NCBI GenBank assembly: GCA_024758765.1
Contig: CP101406.1
Span: 1,984,001 to 2,048,000, forward strand
DNA length: 64,000 bases
From: Mycobacterium sp. SVM_VP21
Lineage (GTDB): Bacteria; Actinomycetota; Actinomycetes; Mycobacteriales; Mycobacteriaceae
Reading direction: 5' to 3'
How positions within the stretch are numbered: position 1 is the first letter of the stretch; every line of letters starts with the position of its first letter. Of this stretch, positions 56,168-64,000 are shown in pieces. A model generated the notes under the pieces. It saw only the letters and a list, made by a program, of their open reading frames with translations, searched no databases and had not been told where the DNA came from. The translations under genes were made by a program, and so were the position numbers.

Positions 56168-59041
56168 TTATTTCGTCGGAATCTCCTCGGTAGGAGCTTC
56201 CGAGCCAGCCGACGGGCTCCGAGGAGCCCGAGACATATAACTGGCCGGGCGTTGGCGCACCTTCTGCGGCCACCAGAACCAGGGTCCGAGCAGCGCCGCG
56301 GAAGACGGCGTCAGGAATGACCGCACGATCAGGGTGTCGAACAGCAGTCCGAGCCCGATCGTGCTGCCGGCCTGGCCGATCGAGTAGAGGTCACTGGCGA
56401 CCATGGACATCATCGTGAACGCGAAAACCAGTCCGGCCGCGGTGACCACCGATCCGGTACCGCCGATCGAGCGGATGATCCCGGTCTTGATCCCGGCACC
56501 GATTTCCTCTTGGAAGCGTGAGACCAACAGCAGGTTATAGTCCGAGCCCACCGCAAGCAGGATGATGACGCCGAACACCGGTGCGATCCAGTTCAACTCC
56601 AGGCCGAACAAGTGCTGCCAGACCAGCACGGTCAGCCCGAACGCCGCACTCAGTGACAGCAGCACCGTTCCGACGATCACCGCCGAGGCCACCAACGCCC
56701 GGGTGATCAGCAGCATCACGATGAAGATCAGGGTCACCGCCGCTGCTCCGACGATCAGGATGTCGTAGGTGGAACCGGACTGGATGTCGTTGTACACCGC
56801 CGCGGTTCCGGTGAGATAGAACTTGGCAGTGGTCAGCGGGGTGCCCTTGACCGCGTCGTGCGCTGAGGCGAGCATCGGCTCGACGAACGAAATACCTTTG
56901 GGCGTGGCCGGGTCCGCGTCGTAGGTGACGATGAACCGTGCTGCCGTGCCGTCCGGGGACAAGAAGAGTGCTAAGCCCTTCTGGAAGTCCGGGTTGTCGA
57001 AGGCCTCCGGTGGCAGGTAGAAGTAGTCGTCGGCTTTGGATGCGTCGAAGGCCCGGCCCATCTCGCTGGCGGTGTCGGTCATCCGCGCCATCTGGGTCAC
57101 CAGTCCGGCGAAGCTCGAGTGCATCGAGAGCAGATTGGCCTGCATGGATTTTGCGACCGCGATCATCGGGTCGAACTGCCCGACGATCTGCGGCATCACC
57201 GTGTTCATGTCGGCGATGTCGGCGAGCAACGGCTCCATGTTCTCGCTGAACTTGTCCATCCCGTCGTAGGCGTCGAACACCGACCGGACCGCATGACAGA
57301 CCGGGATGTTGAAGCAGTGCTGCTCCCAGTAGAAGTAGTTGCGGACCGGGCGCGCGACGTCGTCGAAATCGGCGATGTGGTCGCGGATCTCGTTGACGGT
57401 CTCGTCTATCGCCGCCATGTGGTCGGTCATGTGCGCGGTGGTGGTGTTCATTTGCCCAACAAGATCCCGCAGTCGCACCATCGAATCGATGGTGGCGCCC
57501 AGGTCATCGCTCATCGTGACCATGTCGGCGAGTCGGTCGGTCATGAACTGCAGATTCTCCTGAATCGGGACGGCACCCATGCTGATCTGGAACGGGATCG
57601 AGGTGTGCTCGATGGGGCTGCCCAGCGGCCGGGTGATGCTCTGCACCCGCTCCACACCGCGGGTGCGGAACATGTTTTTGGCGATCCGATCCAAGATGAT
57701 CATGTCGGCCGGATTGCGCAGGTCGTGATCGGCTTCGACCATCAGCACATCGGGATTCATCCGTGCCGCGCTGAAATGGCGTTCGGCGGCGTCGTAGCCG
57801 ACGTTCGCCGGCAGATCGGCCGGAATGTAGTAACGGTCGTTGAAGCTGATCTTCATGCCCGGCACTGCGAGCATGCCGGCCAGGGTGACCAGCAGCGCGG
57901 CCACGAACACCGGCCCCGGCCAGCGGACGTTGGCGGTGCCGATGCGCCGCCAGCCGCGACCCTCCACCCGCTTGGGATCCAGCAGCCCGAACCGGCTGGC
58001 GACCGCGACGACAGCCGGGGCGACGGTCAGCGCACCGGCGACCACCACCACCAGACCCAGGGCCGACGGGATGCCCAGCGCTTTGAAATACGACAGCCGG
58101 GCGAAGTGCAGGCACAGCGAGGCCCCCGCGATCGTCAACCCCGAACCCAAAATGACATGCCAGGTACCGCGGAACATCGAATACCAGGCGGTTTCGCGGT
58201 CCTCGCCAGCATTGCGGGCCTCGTGGTAGCGCCCGATCAAAAAGATCGCATAGTCGGTGCCGGCCGCGATCGCCAGCGACGACAGCATCGCCACCACGAA
58301 CGTCGAGAACCCCAGCAGGCCCAGGTCTCCCAGCAACGCGACCAGGCCGCGGGCGGTACCCATCTCGAAACCGACCATCACCAACGCCAGCGCCACGGTG
58401 CTGGCCGACCGGTAGACGATCGCCAGCATGATGATGATGACCAGGCCGGTCACGCCCATCATCTTGAGCATGCTGTGGTCGGCGGCCTCGGTCATGTCGG
58501 TGGTGAGCGCCGCCTGCCCGGTGACGTACGCGCGCACCCCATCCGGTGCCGGCACCGAGGCGACGATCTTGCGCACCGCATCGACCGACTCGTTGCCCAG
58601 AGTGCTGCCCTGATCACCGGCGGTGTTGATCTGCGCGTAGGCGGCTTTGCCGTCGCTGCTCTGCACGCCGGCGGCGGTGATCGGGTCACCCCACAGGTTC
58701 GCGATGTGCTGGATGTGTTCGTGATCGGCGGCCAGTTTCGCGATGAGCGTGTCGTAGTAGCGGTGGGCATCCGGGCCGAGTTCACGCTCACCTTCGAGCA
58801 CCAGCATGACCATGGAATCGGAGTCGAACTCCTCGAACTTCGCACCGGTGCGCTTTGCCGCGATCATTGCGGGCGCATCCTGCGGGGACATCGTCACCGC
58901 GTGGTCCCGCGCCACCGATTCGATCGGCGGCACCAGCACATTGAGGCCGACGGTCAGCAGCAGCCAGCCGATGATCAGCGGCCAGGCGAGGCGGCGAACC
59001 AGACGCATGTACCCCGGACGGAGGTTCTCGTGGCTGCTCAT
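56168..59041 (-). CDS. MmpL-family RND transporter
   Basis: 957 residues from ATG 59041, overlapping mmpS by 4 bp. Twelve membrane helices in two halves. Proton-relay Asp-Tyr pairs occur in helix 4 ([13 protein letters not shown]) and helix 10 ([13 protein letters not shown]). A large periplasmic loop with a long helical segment (about 430-650, including two Cys in [13 protein letters not shown]) matches the coiled-coil hairpin of the MmpL4/MmpL5 class. It exports lipids or siderophores across the inner membrane with MmpS. The operator-like site upstream of mmpS suggests control by the CsoR/CstR-like protein. Confidence 0.93.
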   Translation of the reverse strand: MSSHENLRPGYMRLVRRLAWPLIIGWLLLTVGLNVLVPPIESVARDHAVTMSPQDAPAMIAAKRTGAKFEEFDSDSMVMLVLEGERELGPDAHRYYDTLIAKLAADHEHIQHIANLWGDPITAAGVQSSDGKAAYAQINTAGDQGSTLGNESVDAVRKIVASVPAPDGVRAYVTGQAALTTDMTEAADHSMLKMMGVTGLVIIIMLAIVYRSASTVALALVMVGFEMGTARGLVALLGDLGLLGFSTFVVAMLSSLAIAAGTDYAIFLIGRYHEARNAGEDRETAWYSMFRGTWHVILGSGLTIAGASLCLHFARLSYFKALGIPSALGLVVVVAGALTVAPAVVAVASRFGLLDPKRVEGRGWRRIGTANVRWPGPVFVAALLVTLAGMLAVPGMKISFNDRYYIPADLPANVGYDAAERHFSAARMNPDVLMVEADHDLRNPADMIILDRIAKNMFRTRGVERVQSITRPLGSPIEHTSIPFQISMGAVPIQENLQFMTDRLADMVTMSDDLGATIDSMVRLRDLVGQMNTTTAHMTDHMAAIDETVNEIRDHIADFDDVARPVRNYFYWEQHCFNIPVCHAVRSVFDAYDGMDKFSENMEPLLADIADMNTVMPQIVGQFDPMIAVAKSMQANLLSMHSSFAGLVTQMARMTDTASEMGRAFDASKADDYFYLPPEAFDNPDFQKGLALFLSPDGTAARFIVTYDADPATPKGISFVEPMLASAHDAVKGTPLTTAKFYLTGTAAVYNDIQSGSTYDILIVGAAAVTLIFIVMLLITRALVASAVIVGTVLLSLSAAFGLTVLVWQHLFGLELNWIAPVFGVIILLAVGSDYNLLLVSRFQEEIGAGIKTGIIRSIGGTGSVVTAAGLVFAFTMMSMVASDLYSIGQAGSTIGLGLLFDTLIVRSFLTPSSAALLGPWFWWPQKVRQRPASYMSRAPRSPSAGSEAPTEEIPTK

Positions 59042-59469
59042 GCGGCTTTCACCAGACAGAAGACCTGGGCGTGGTGACCGGTGGCGAAGTGTTCATCTTT
59101 GACGTCGCCGTTAACCGTGATGCGGCAACCGATCTCATCGCCGTCCCCCTGGGCCACCAGATTGCCGATCACCGCCGGACTCGTCGTGGTCATCGTGTAG
59201 CTCCACGGCAGGGTTGTGAACGATGTCTGCACCGGCTGCGTCCCCTCATTCAGGTAGCTGATTCCCCCGCTCGCGTCACCAGGCCCGAAAACCTCATACA
59301 CGACCCGCTTTTCATTGATCGACTCGATCACCGACGAGCCGCTGCCATCCCAGCGGAAGATCTCGCCGGAACCGAAAACGCCGCGAAGGTTGACTACCGC
59401 CAGGGTCCCGGCGACCGCCACCAGCGCGACGACCAGCGGCACCCAAACCCGCTTGAGAAGGGTCAACAT
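59038..59469 (-). CDS. MmpS-family accessory protein
   Basis: 143 residues from ATG 59469. One N-terminal membrane helix (RVWVPLVVALVAVAGTLAVV), then a periplasmic domain with the family motifs KRVVYEVFGPGDASGGISYL and GCRITVNGDVKDE, and two cysteines. Works with MmpL, whose start overlaps its stop. An operator-like palindrome lies 89 bp upstream. Confidence 0.92.
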   Translation of the reverse strand: MLTLLKRVWVPLVVALVAVAGTLAVVNLRGVFGSGEIFRWDGSGSSVIESINEKRVVYEVFGPGDASGGISYLNEGTQPVQTSFTTLPWSYTMTTTSPAVIGNLVAQGDGDEIGCRITVNGDVKDEHFATGHHAQVFCLVKAA

Positions 59470-59557
59470 TCAAGCCTCTCCATCCGTGGCCGCCTCCCAC
59501 TACAGCCTCCCGGCCGCCGTGCACCCGTCCCAAGTGGATCGGCTACAGAGATATATC

Positions 59558-59573
59558 TTACCCGAGGGGGTAT
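59558..59573. promoter_or_regulatory. CsoR/CstR-type operator, site 5
   Basis: TTACCC-GAGG-GGGTAT, one mismatch from consensus, in an A+T-rich promoter-like context (ATATATC just before). Upstream of mmpS-mmpL. Confidence 0.65.
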
Positions 59574-59640
59574 ATGCCAGTGAAGCACCTCGGCGGCTGC
59601 ACCCGCTGGTCCCGTCCAACTTGCACGACGCAAAACGGAT

Positions 59641-60280
59641 TCAGGCCACGCCGCGGGGATCACAGCCGCGGGTGTACAACTCGGTATCCTCACCGAACTC
59701 GGTGAGCTCAGCCTGCGTCAACGACGGGCAGGTTTCGCTGATCGCCCGCAGGTAGTCCGACGTCTGCGCCGCTTCGTCGCGGCGGAACTCGATTTCGCGT
59801 TCGAATCCGAACTGCGCACCCTTGCGCGCAGCAAACTCGATATCTGCCGGGGGTGAACATCGCGGTCTCGGCGACCAGCGCGTCAACATCGACGGTGTCT
59901 GCGGCCGAACCGAGAAATCGCTCCCACATCGCAATGCGGGCCGTCGCATACGGCGGGCCAATCGGAATGATGCAGTCGAATCGTCCTCGTTGCAGGAATG
60001 CCGGATCCAGCGCCCGCACCGAGTTCGTGGCACAGATCAGCAGCCGATCGTCGGCCTGCCGAAACATGGGTATCAGCTTTGGCAACTCGTTGGTGACGCC
60101 GTGCACAGGGTCCGATGGCATCCCTGACCGCGATCCGGCAATCTCCTCCACCCCTCGCCGATGAACACCACCGCGGCTTCCAGCTCAATCAAGATGGTGA
60201 AGGTGTCCCGCAGCTCCCACGGCGGCGACAACTGCCGGACGCCCCGACCGAGCTGAGGGCACCAGCTCAGAAATCGTAAA
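59641..60280 (-). pseudogene. AAA+ ATPase remnant with at least two frameshifts
   Basis: Three in-order pieces lie in different frames. The first is PPWELRDTFTILIELEAAVV followed by FIGE; the next runs EEIAGSRSGMPSDPVHGVTN to RGRFDCIIPIGPPY. The last is IEFAARKGAQFGFEREIEF to the stop after GCDPRGVA. They are the Walker B, sensor-1 (CATN), arginine-finger (RGRFD) and C-terminal lid parts of an AAA+ ATPase. The N-terminal Walker A half is missing, and the Walker B DE has become GE. A decayed gene between mmpS and the SQR-like gene. Confidence 0.75.
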
Positions 60281-60488
60281 GACCGGCGGCGCCCCTGGGG
60301 GTATGAATCTGCAAATTGCGCAGTTGCGCGCGGTGGCCGTGGCGCAGGCCAAGGCATAGTGGCGAATCATGTTAGCGCCGGCCCGATCTGGGGGCCTGGT
60401 CGTCAAGGTGGCGGACGCATACTCGACGTTCGTGGCACACATGGATCGAGGTCAAGGGCGTTAAGGGGCCGCGCGGCAATTGGCGCGT

Positions 60489-60504
60489 ATACCCCATGCG
60501 GTAT
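60489..60504. promoter_or_regulatory. CsoR/CstR-type operator, site 6
   Basis: ATACCC-CATG-CGGTAT, one mismatch, 40 bp upstream of the SQR-like start. A second partial copy, ATACC followed by GGGGGT, overlaps its right end (60503-60515). A lone half-site (CCC-N4-GGGTAT) also occurs near 60294-60306 with no obvious gene. Confidence 0.65.
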
Positions 60505-60544
60505 ACCATGGGGGTCGGATCGTACTGTCGACCGAGGAGCACCA

Positions 60545-62002
60545 ATGGCACGAACCGTAATCCTCGGCGCGGGTATCGCCGGGCATACCGCCGCGCTGCA
60601 CCTGCGCCGAATGCTTTCCCGCGCACATGAGGTCGTCGTGATCTCACCGGAGCCCGACTGGAACTGGATACCGTCGAACATCTGGGTCGGTGTCGGCCGG
60701 ATGGACGTCGATCAGGTGCTGATTCCGCTCAAGCCCGTCTACAGCCGAAAGGGCATCGTCTTCCATCAGGGTCTTGCCACCGCGATCCGTCCCGAGGGTA
60801 CGGGCGAGCAGTCGTCGCCGTCGGTGGACTTCACCTACACCGACGAGGAACACCGTGGTGAGACCGGAAATCTCACCTATGACTACCTCATCAACGCCAC
60901 CGGACCGCAGCTGAACTTCGCCGCCACTCCCGGCCTCGGACCCGATGGGCACTCCTGGTCGGTGTGCACCGCTGCCCACGCCGCAGCAACGGCCCAGGCA
61001 TTTGAACAAGTCGTCGCCAAGCTGAAGGCCGGCGAGAAGCAGCGCCTGGTCGTCGGCGTCGGCCACGGCAACTGCACCTGCGAGGGCGCGGCGTTCGAGT
61101 ACACCTTCAACGTCGAGCGCACGCTGCGCAACGCCGGGGTGCGCGACCTCGCCGAGATCTACTACCTCACCAATGAATACGAATTGGGCGACTTCGGCGT
61201 CGACGGCATGCAGTTCGTCGAGAAGGGCTTCGTGCAGTCCAGCCGGATGTGGACCGAGTCCCTATTCCGTGAGCGCGGCGTCAAAGCCATCACCCAGGCT
61301 CATGTCAGCAAGGTGATGGAAGGCAAGCTGCGTTACGAGCAACTCGACGGCAACGAGCACGACCTGGACTTCGACTTCGCCATGCTCCTGCCACCGTTCA
61401 AGGGCGTGACCCTCGCCGCCTACGACAGGGACGGCGCGGATATCACGTCCGCCATGTTCGCGCCATCGGGATTTTTGAAGGTCGACGCCGACTACTCGGG
61501 CAAGCCCTACGAAGAATGGTCTGCCGAGGACTGGCCGCGCACCTACGAGTCGCCGGCCTACCCGAACATCTTCGCGCCCGGCATCGCGTTCGCGCCTCCA
61601 CATCCGATCTCGAAGCCGCGCAAGAGTGTCAGGGGAACGGTCATCACCCCAGCCCCGCCGCGCACCGGCATGCCGTCGGGCATGATGGCCAAAGCGGTCG
61701 CCGAGACCATCCGCGACCGGATCACCAAGTCCACCCAAGTTCCTGCGCACGCGGCCTCGATGGCGGCCGTGGGTGCCGCGTGCGTCGCCTCGGCCGGCAC
61801 CGGCTTCCGGCAAGGATCGGCCGCCGCGATGACGATGTACCCGGTCGTCCCGGATTGGAAGACGTATCCGCAGACCGGCCGCGATCTCGCCGGCACGTCC
61901 GGAGAGATCGGCCTGGCCGGGCACTGGATGAAACTGCTGCTGCACTACCTGTTCATCTACAAGGCCAAAGCCAGGCCGTTCTGGTGGCTGATCCCCGAAT
62001 GA
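60545..62002 (+). CDS. Sulfide:quinone oxidoreductase-like FAD flavoprotein
   Basis: 485 residues from ATG 60545, preceded by GAGGAG. The FAD motif is ILGAGIAGHTAALHLRR, with TYDYLINATGPQLN in the second dinucleotide region. Cysteines at 141, 177 and 179 (VGHGNCTCEGAAFEY) sit where SQR enzymes hold redox cysteines. The C-terminal hydrophobic/aromatic end (LLLHYLFIYKAKARPFWWLIP) suits monotopic membrane binding. It is predicted to oxidise sulfide to persulfide or polysulfide and reduce menaquinone. An operator-like site lies upstream and a small gene is coupled downstream. Confidence 0.85.
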   Translation: MARTVILGAGIAGHTAALHLRRMLSRAHEVVVISPEPDWNWIPSNIWVGVGRMDVDQVLIPLKPVYSRKGIVFHQGLATAIRPEGTGEQSSPSVDFTYTDEEHRGETGNLTYDYLINATGPQLNFAATPGLGPDGHSWSVCTAAHAAATAQAFEQVVAKLKAGEKQRLVVGVGHGNCTCEGAAFEYTFNVERTLRNAGVRDLAEIYYLTNEYELGDFGVDGMQFVEKGFVQSSRMWTESLFRERGVKAITQAHVSKVMEGKLRYEQLDGNEHDLDFDFAMLLPPFKGVTLAAYDRDGADITSAMFAPSGFLKVDADYSGKPYEEWSAEDWPRTYESPAYPNIFAPGIAFAPPHPISKPRKSVRGTVITPAPPRTGMPSGMMAKAVAETIRDRITKSTQVPAHAASMAAVGAACVASAGTGFRQGSAAAMTMYPVVPDWKTYPQTGRDLAGTSGEIGLAGHWMKLLLHYLFIYKAKARPFWWLIPE

Positions 62003-62199
62003 CCCGTATGGAAGGTGCTCCCGTGGACGACGACAGCCTCCACCCAACGGGCAACGACCGGACTGCCGAAGGCATCGCCGCTGCCCCGTTGCCCACCCGC
62101 AGCAAACTGCGAGCGCGTCAGAACCTACTCATCCAGTCCTGGCGGTTCACCCGCTTCACCCTCAAGATGATGCGGATAATCTTCCGCGGGCACGGCTGA
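61999..62199 (+). CDS. 66-residue protein coupled to the SQR-like gene
   Basis: ATG 61999 overlaps the SQR stop (ATGA). An acidic N-terminus (about 1-30) is followed by a basic, hydrophobic C-terminal helix (SKLRARQNLLIQSWRFTRFT then LKMMRIIF), likely amphipathic and membrane-binding. The tight coupling suggests a partner or anchor of the flavoprotein. No family is recognised. Confidence 0.65.
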   Translation: MTRMEGAPVDDDSLHPTGNDRTAEGIAAAPLPTRSKLRARQNLLIQSWRFTRFTLKMMRIIFRGHG

Positions 62200-62214
62200 C
62201 CCCGACCGGGAAAT

Positions 62215-62481
62215 TCAGGATTGCTCGTCGAGGTAGTGGACAGCTTGCGCAGTGTAGGTGGGTTCGATCTTCATGATTGCGTCGATGCGGACTCGGTCTC
62301 CGACGGCGAGTCTGCGGGTTTCTTGTCCGCCGATCCGCATGTCCACGCCATCGACGTCGACGTCGCAAACGTCGAGATGGCTCTCCAGGCCACCAGTCAT
62401 GCCGCGGGGCACGCGGCCGAGAAGCACCCCCGCCAATTGGGTCAGCGGTGTACTACCCAACGAGATCCGGCTCGATACCAC
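62215..62481 (-). CDS. Hypothetical protein or fragment
   Basis: 88 residues from ATG 62481. The second half (DMRIGGQETRRLAVGDRVRI and DAIMKIEPTYTAQAVHYLDE) looks protein-like and all-beta; the first half is less convincing. No family recognised, no clear ribosome site. From 62482 to 62737 I see no gene. Confidence 0.35.
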   Translation of the reverse strand: MVSSRISLGSTPLTQLAGVLLGRVPRGMTGGLESHLDVCDVDVDGVDMRIGGQETRRLAVGDRVRIDAIMKIEPTYTAQAVHYLDEQS

Positions 62482-62737
62482 GCACTGAAGTACCGAGGTG
62501 CCTGGTCACGGGTCCTCGATCACTACCGCGAGGCACCTCATGTTCAGTGAGGACGTGCCACCTGATGTCGGAACCAGGCTTCCGAGGCAAACATGCTGAC
62601 TGCTCGCCGATCCCTGGGAGGACGGTCCGATCTGGTGGGGGGCGAACCTAAAACCGCACAGGGTTGAAATGCCCTGAGAACCGAATTACCCGAAGATGCC
62701 GGGCGAGCCCAAGCGGGTGCAGCCCAGCCGGGAGAAA

Positions 62738-63421
62738 TCAGACTGACGGCTCCAACAGGCCGATGCAGGTGGCGGTGAGCAGCCGGGTCAGCGCAGTGCT
62801 GAAGTCCAGATTCCAATCAGGCGGAACCTGGGACTCCGCGGAGTAGGCGTCGGCAAGGTCGGCCGGCGGATGGGCGATCTGCCACAACGGCGCCGCCAGT
62901 GAGTACGAGGCCAGCAGCAGGTCCAGCGCGCGTTCCTTGCCGAGGCCGGGCAGAGCCCGCTCGATGGCATCGGCCATGGCCAAGCCCGCTGTGGAGCTCC
63001 TGCGGCGAACCTCGATCACCCGGTCGACGTCGACCTCGTGCTCCAGATGCAGGTGCAGATTCGCCAGCATGTCGCAGAACAGGGGGTCCGCGACCAATCC
63101 GCTGGTCAGGATCGTCGCGACCCGCGCCGGAGACATCGGCCCGGGCTCGCTCAGCGCCGCGCAGACGGTGGCAGACCAGCGTTCCCAGCTTTCCGCGGCC
63201 AGGCGCAGCAGCACCTCTTTGTGCGAGCTGAAGTAGCGCCGCACCGCGGAGTAGTGCACTCCGGCGCGGCTTGCGACCGCCGTCAGGGTCACCGAGGCGA
63301 CACCGGTCTCCAACGCCACCGAACGCGCCGCCTCCATCAGTGCTTCGGCCCGCTGACGTTTCTTCTCGTCGCTGCGGGCGCGTTGGAAGGTCGCCTGGCG
63401 CACAGCGCGAGGATAACGCAC
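62738..63421 (-). CDS. TetR-family repressor
   Basis: 227 residues from GTG 63421; GTG 63403 is an alternative. The N-terminal helix-turn-helix is visible as VTLTAVASRAGVHYSAVRRY followed by FSSHKEVLL. The C-terminal ligand domain is variable. It is divergent from an mmpS-mmpL pair, the arrangement of Rv0452-mmpS4-mmpL4, so it probably represses that pair and itself. Confidence 0.88.
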   Translation of the reverse strand: MRYPRAVRQATFQRARSDEKKRQRAEALMEAARSVALETGVASVTLTAVASRAGVHYSAVRRYFSSHKEVLLRLAAESWERWSATVCAALSEPGPMSPARVATILTSGLVADPLFCDMLANLHLHLEHEVDVDRVIEVRRRSSTAGLAMADAIERALPGLGKERALDLLLASYSLAAPLWQIAHPPADLADAYSAESQVPPDWNLDFSTALTRLLTATCIGLLEPSV

Positions 63422-63456
63422 ACAGCGTGCGTTGCAGGCGTCCTCAGAAGTGCTGT

Positions 63457-63472
63457 AGCGTGCGCTTACGCT
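63457..63472. promoter_or_regulatory. Candidate TetR operator
   Basis: AGCGT-GCGCTT-ACGCT inverted repeat in the 109-bp divergent intergenic region. The octamer AGCGTGCG recurs at 63424-63431, close to the tetR start. Confidence 0.4.
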
Positions 63473-63530
63473 CGTCGACGTGGGTTAGGGTGCCCAAAGA
63501 TGTCTGGTAAAGGGGACTCCGATTTTCAAG

Positions 63531-63953
63531 GTGCTGAGCCGGGTGTGGATACCCCTGGTGATACTGGCCGTGGTCGGCGTTGCCGGCTTCACGGTAACGC
63601 GTATCCACGGCATGTTCGGATCCGAGAAACGCCCGTCGTACTCCGATGGCAAGGTCGACGAAACCAAGCCTTTCAACCCCAAGCGGATGACCTATGAGAT
63701 CTTCGGTCCGCCCGGGACCGTCGCGGACATCAGCTATTTCGACGTCGACTCAGAACCACAACGGGTCGCCGACGCCGTGCTGCCGTGGCAATTGGAGATC
63801 GTCACCACCCTGCCGGCGGTAGTGGGAAGCATTATGGCCCAAGGCAACAGCGACAGCATCGGCTGCCGAATCATCGTCGATGACGAAGTCAAGGCGGAAC
63901 GCGTCTCCAACGAGGTGAACGCCTACACGTTCTGTCTGTTGAAGGCCGCATGA
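63531..63953 (+). CDS. MmpS-family accessory protein (second copy)
   Basis: 140 residues from GTG 63531. Membrane helix [19 protein letters not shown], then the family motifs [20 protein letters not shown] and [14 protein letters not shown]. Overlaps the following mmpL start by 4 bp. Under probable control of the divergent TetR protein. Confidence 0.9.
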   Translation: MLSRVWIPLVILAVVGVAGFTVTRIHGMFGSEKRPSYSDGKVDETKPFNPKRMTYEIFGPPGTVADISYFDVDSEPQRVADAVLPWQLEIVTTLPAVVGSIMAQGNSDSIGCRIIVDDEVKAERVSNEVNAYTFCLLKAA

Positions 63954-64000
63954 GTCCGTCGACGATCCAAGGTATCGGCGGGCAACCTGAGCGGACGTTC
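63950..64000 (+). CDS. MmpL-family transporter, 5' end only
   Basis: ATG 63950 overlaps the mmpS stop (ATGA) and opens a frame ([17 protein letters not shown]) to the window edge. The start position after mmpS makes mmpL by far the most likely identity; too little is visible for motifs. Confidence 0.65.
   Translation, partial: MSPSTIQGIGGQPERTF

Noticed and set aside
57119-59077. A 652-codon plus-strand frame across mmpL
   Set aside because: Composition is His/Arg/Gln-rich shadow sequence; the minus strand encodes a complete MmpL with conserved Asp-Tyr motifs.
63549-63564. ATACCC-CTGG-TGATAC as a further CsoR-type operator
   Set aside because: It lies inside the second mmpS coding region and the right arm matches poorly; probably chance.

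Overview
The window is about 70% G+C mycobacterial chromosome. The evidence is a tcrY-type sensor kinase, an Rv3762c-like alkyl sulfatase, tyrA, tadA with its actinobacterial partner protein, a wax ester synthase, LigC/PolD-type end-joining enzymes, MmpS/MmpL exporters and two giant PGRS proteins. The backbone order matches, from memory, parts of M. tuberculosis Rv3764c-Rv3752c and Rv3734c-Rv3730c. The PGRS proteins carry signal peptides instead of PE domains, which suggests a non-tuberculous species, perhaps near the M. terrae group (inference).

Layout. 1-7 kb: backbone ending in tRNA-Ser(CGA) and a strong hairpin. 7.1-10.7 kb: a formate/nitrite-type channel, then a low-G+C insert holding a PecA-like secreted aspartic-protease homologue, bounded by 200-bp direct repeats copied from the 3' end of a DUF4333 gene. 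10.7-14.8 kb: lipoprotein metallopeptidase, cell-wall amidase, wax ester synthase and NUDIX hydrolase. 14.8-35.2 kb: an accessory block between NUDIX and ligC. It holds a DUF302/microprotein pair divergent from a haloalkane dehalogenase, two exported proteins with 32- and 27-residue tandem repeats, two PGRS proteins of 1830 and 2139 residues, and a fatty acyl-AMP ligase. 35.3-37.4 kb: ligC and a PolD-type primase-polymerase. 37.4-43.4 kb: a four-gene overlapping tyrosine-recombinase module resembling Tn554/GInt-type elements. 43.5-62.2 kb: a respiration and thiol/sulfide-stress cluster with deacetylase, peroxiredoxin, extra ctaD, AhpD-like protein, CsoR/CstR-like repressor, DUF302, DUF2892, cydABDC, MmpS-MmpL plus an Rv0455c-like protein, and a sulfide:quinone oxidoreductase-like flavoprotein. 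62.7-64 kb: a TetR regulator divergent from a second mmpS-mmpL pair.

The main integrating observation is a recurring inverted repeat, ATACCC-N4-GGGTAT or close variants. It lies upstream of the 15.4-kb divergent pair, the peroxiredoxin operon, the AhpD-like gene, the CsoR/CstR-like gene, mmpS-mmpL and the SQR-like gene. The encoded repressor keeps the two end cysteines of the CsoR family but has Gly where copper-sensing CsoR has His. I infer a reactive-sulfur regulon spread over at least five transcription units, most of them in the region next to the recombinase module.
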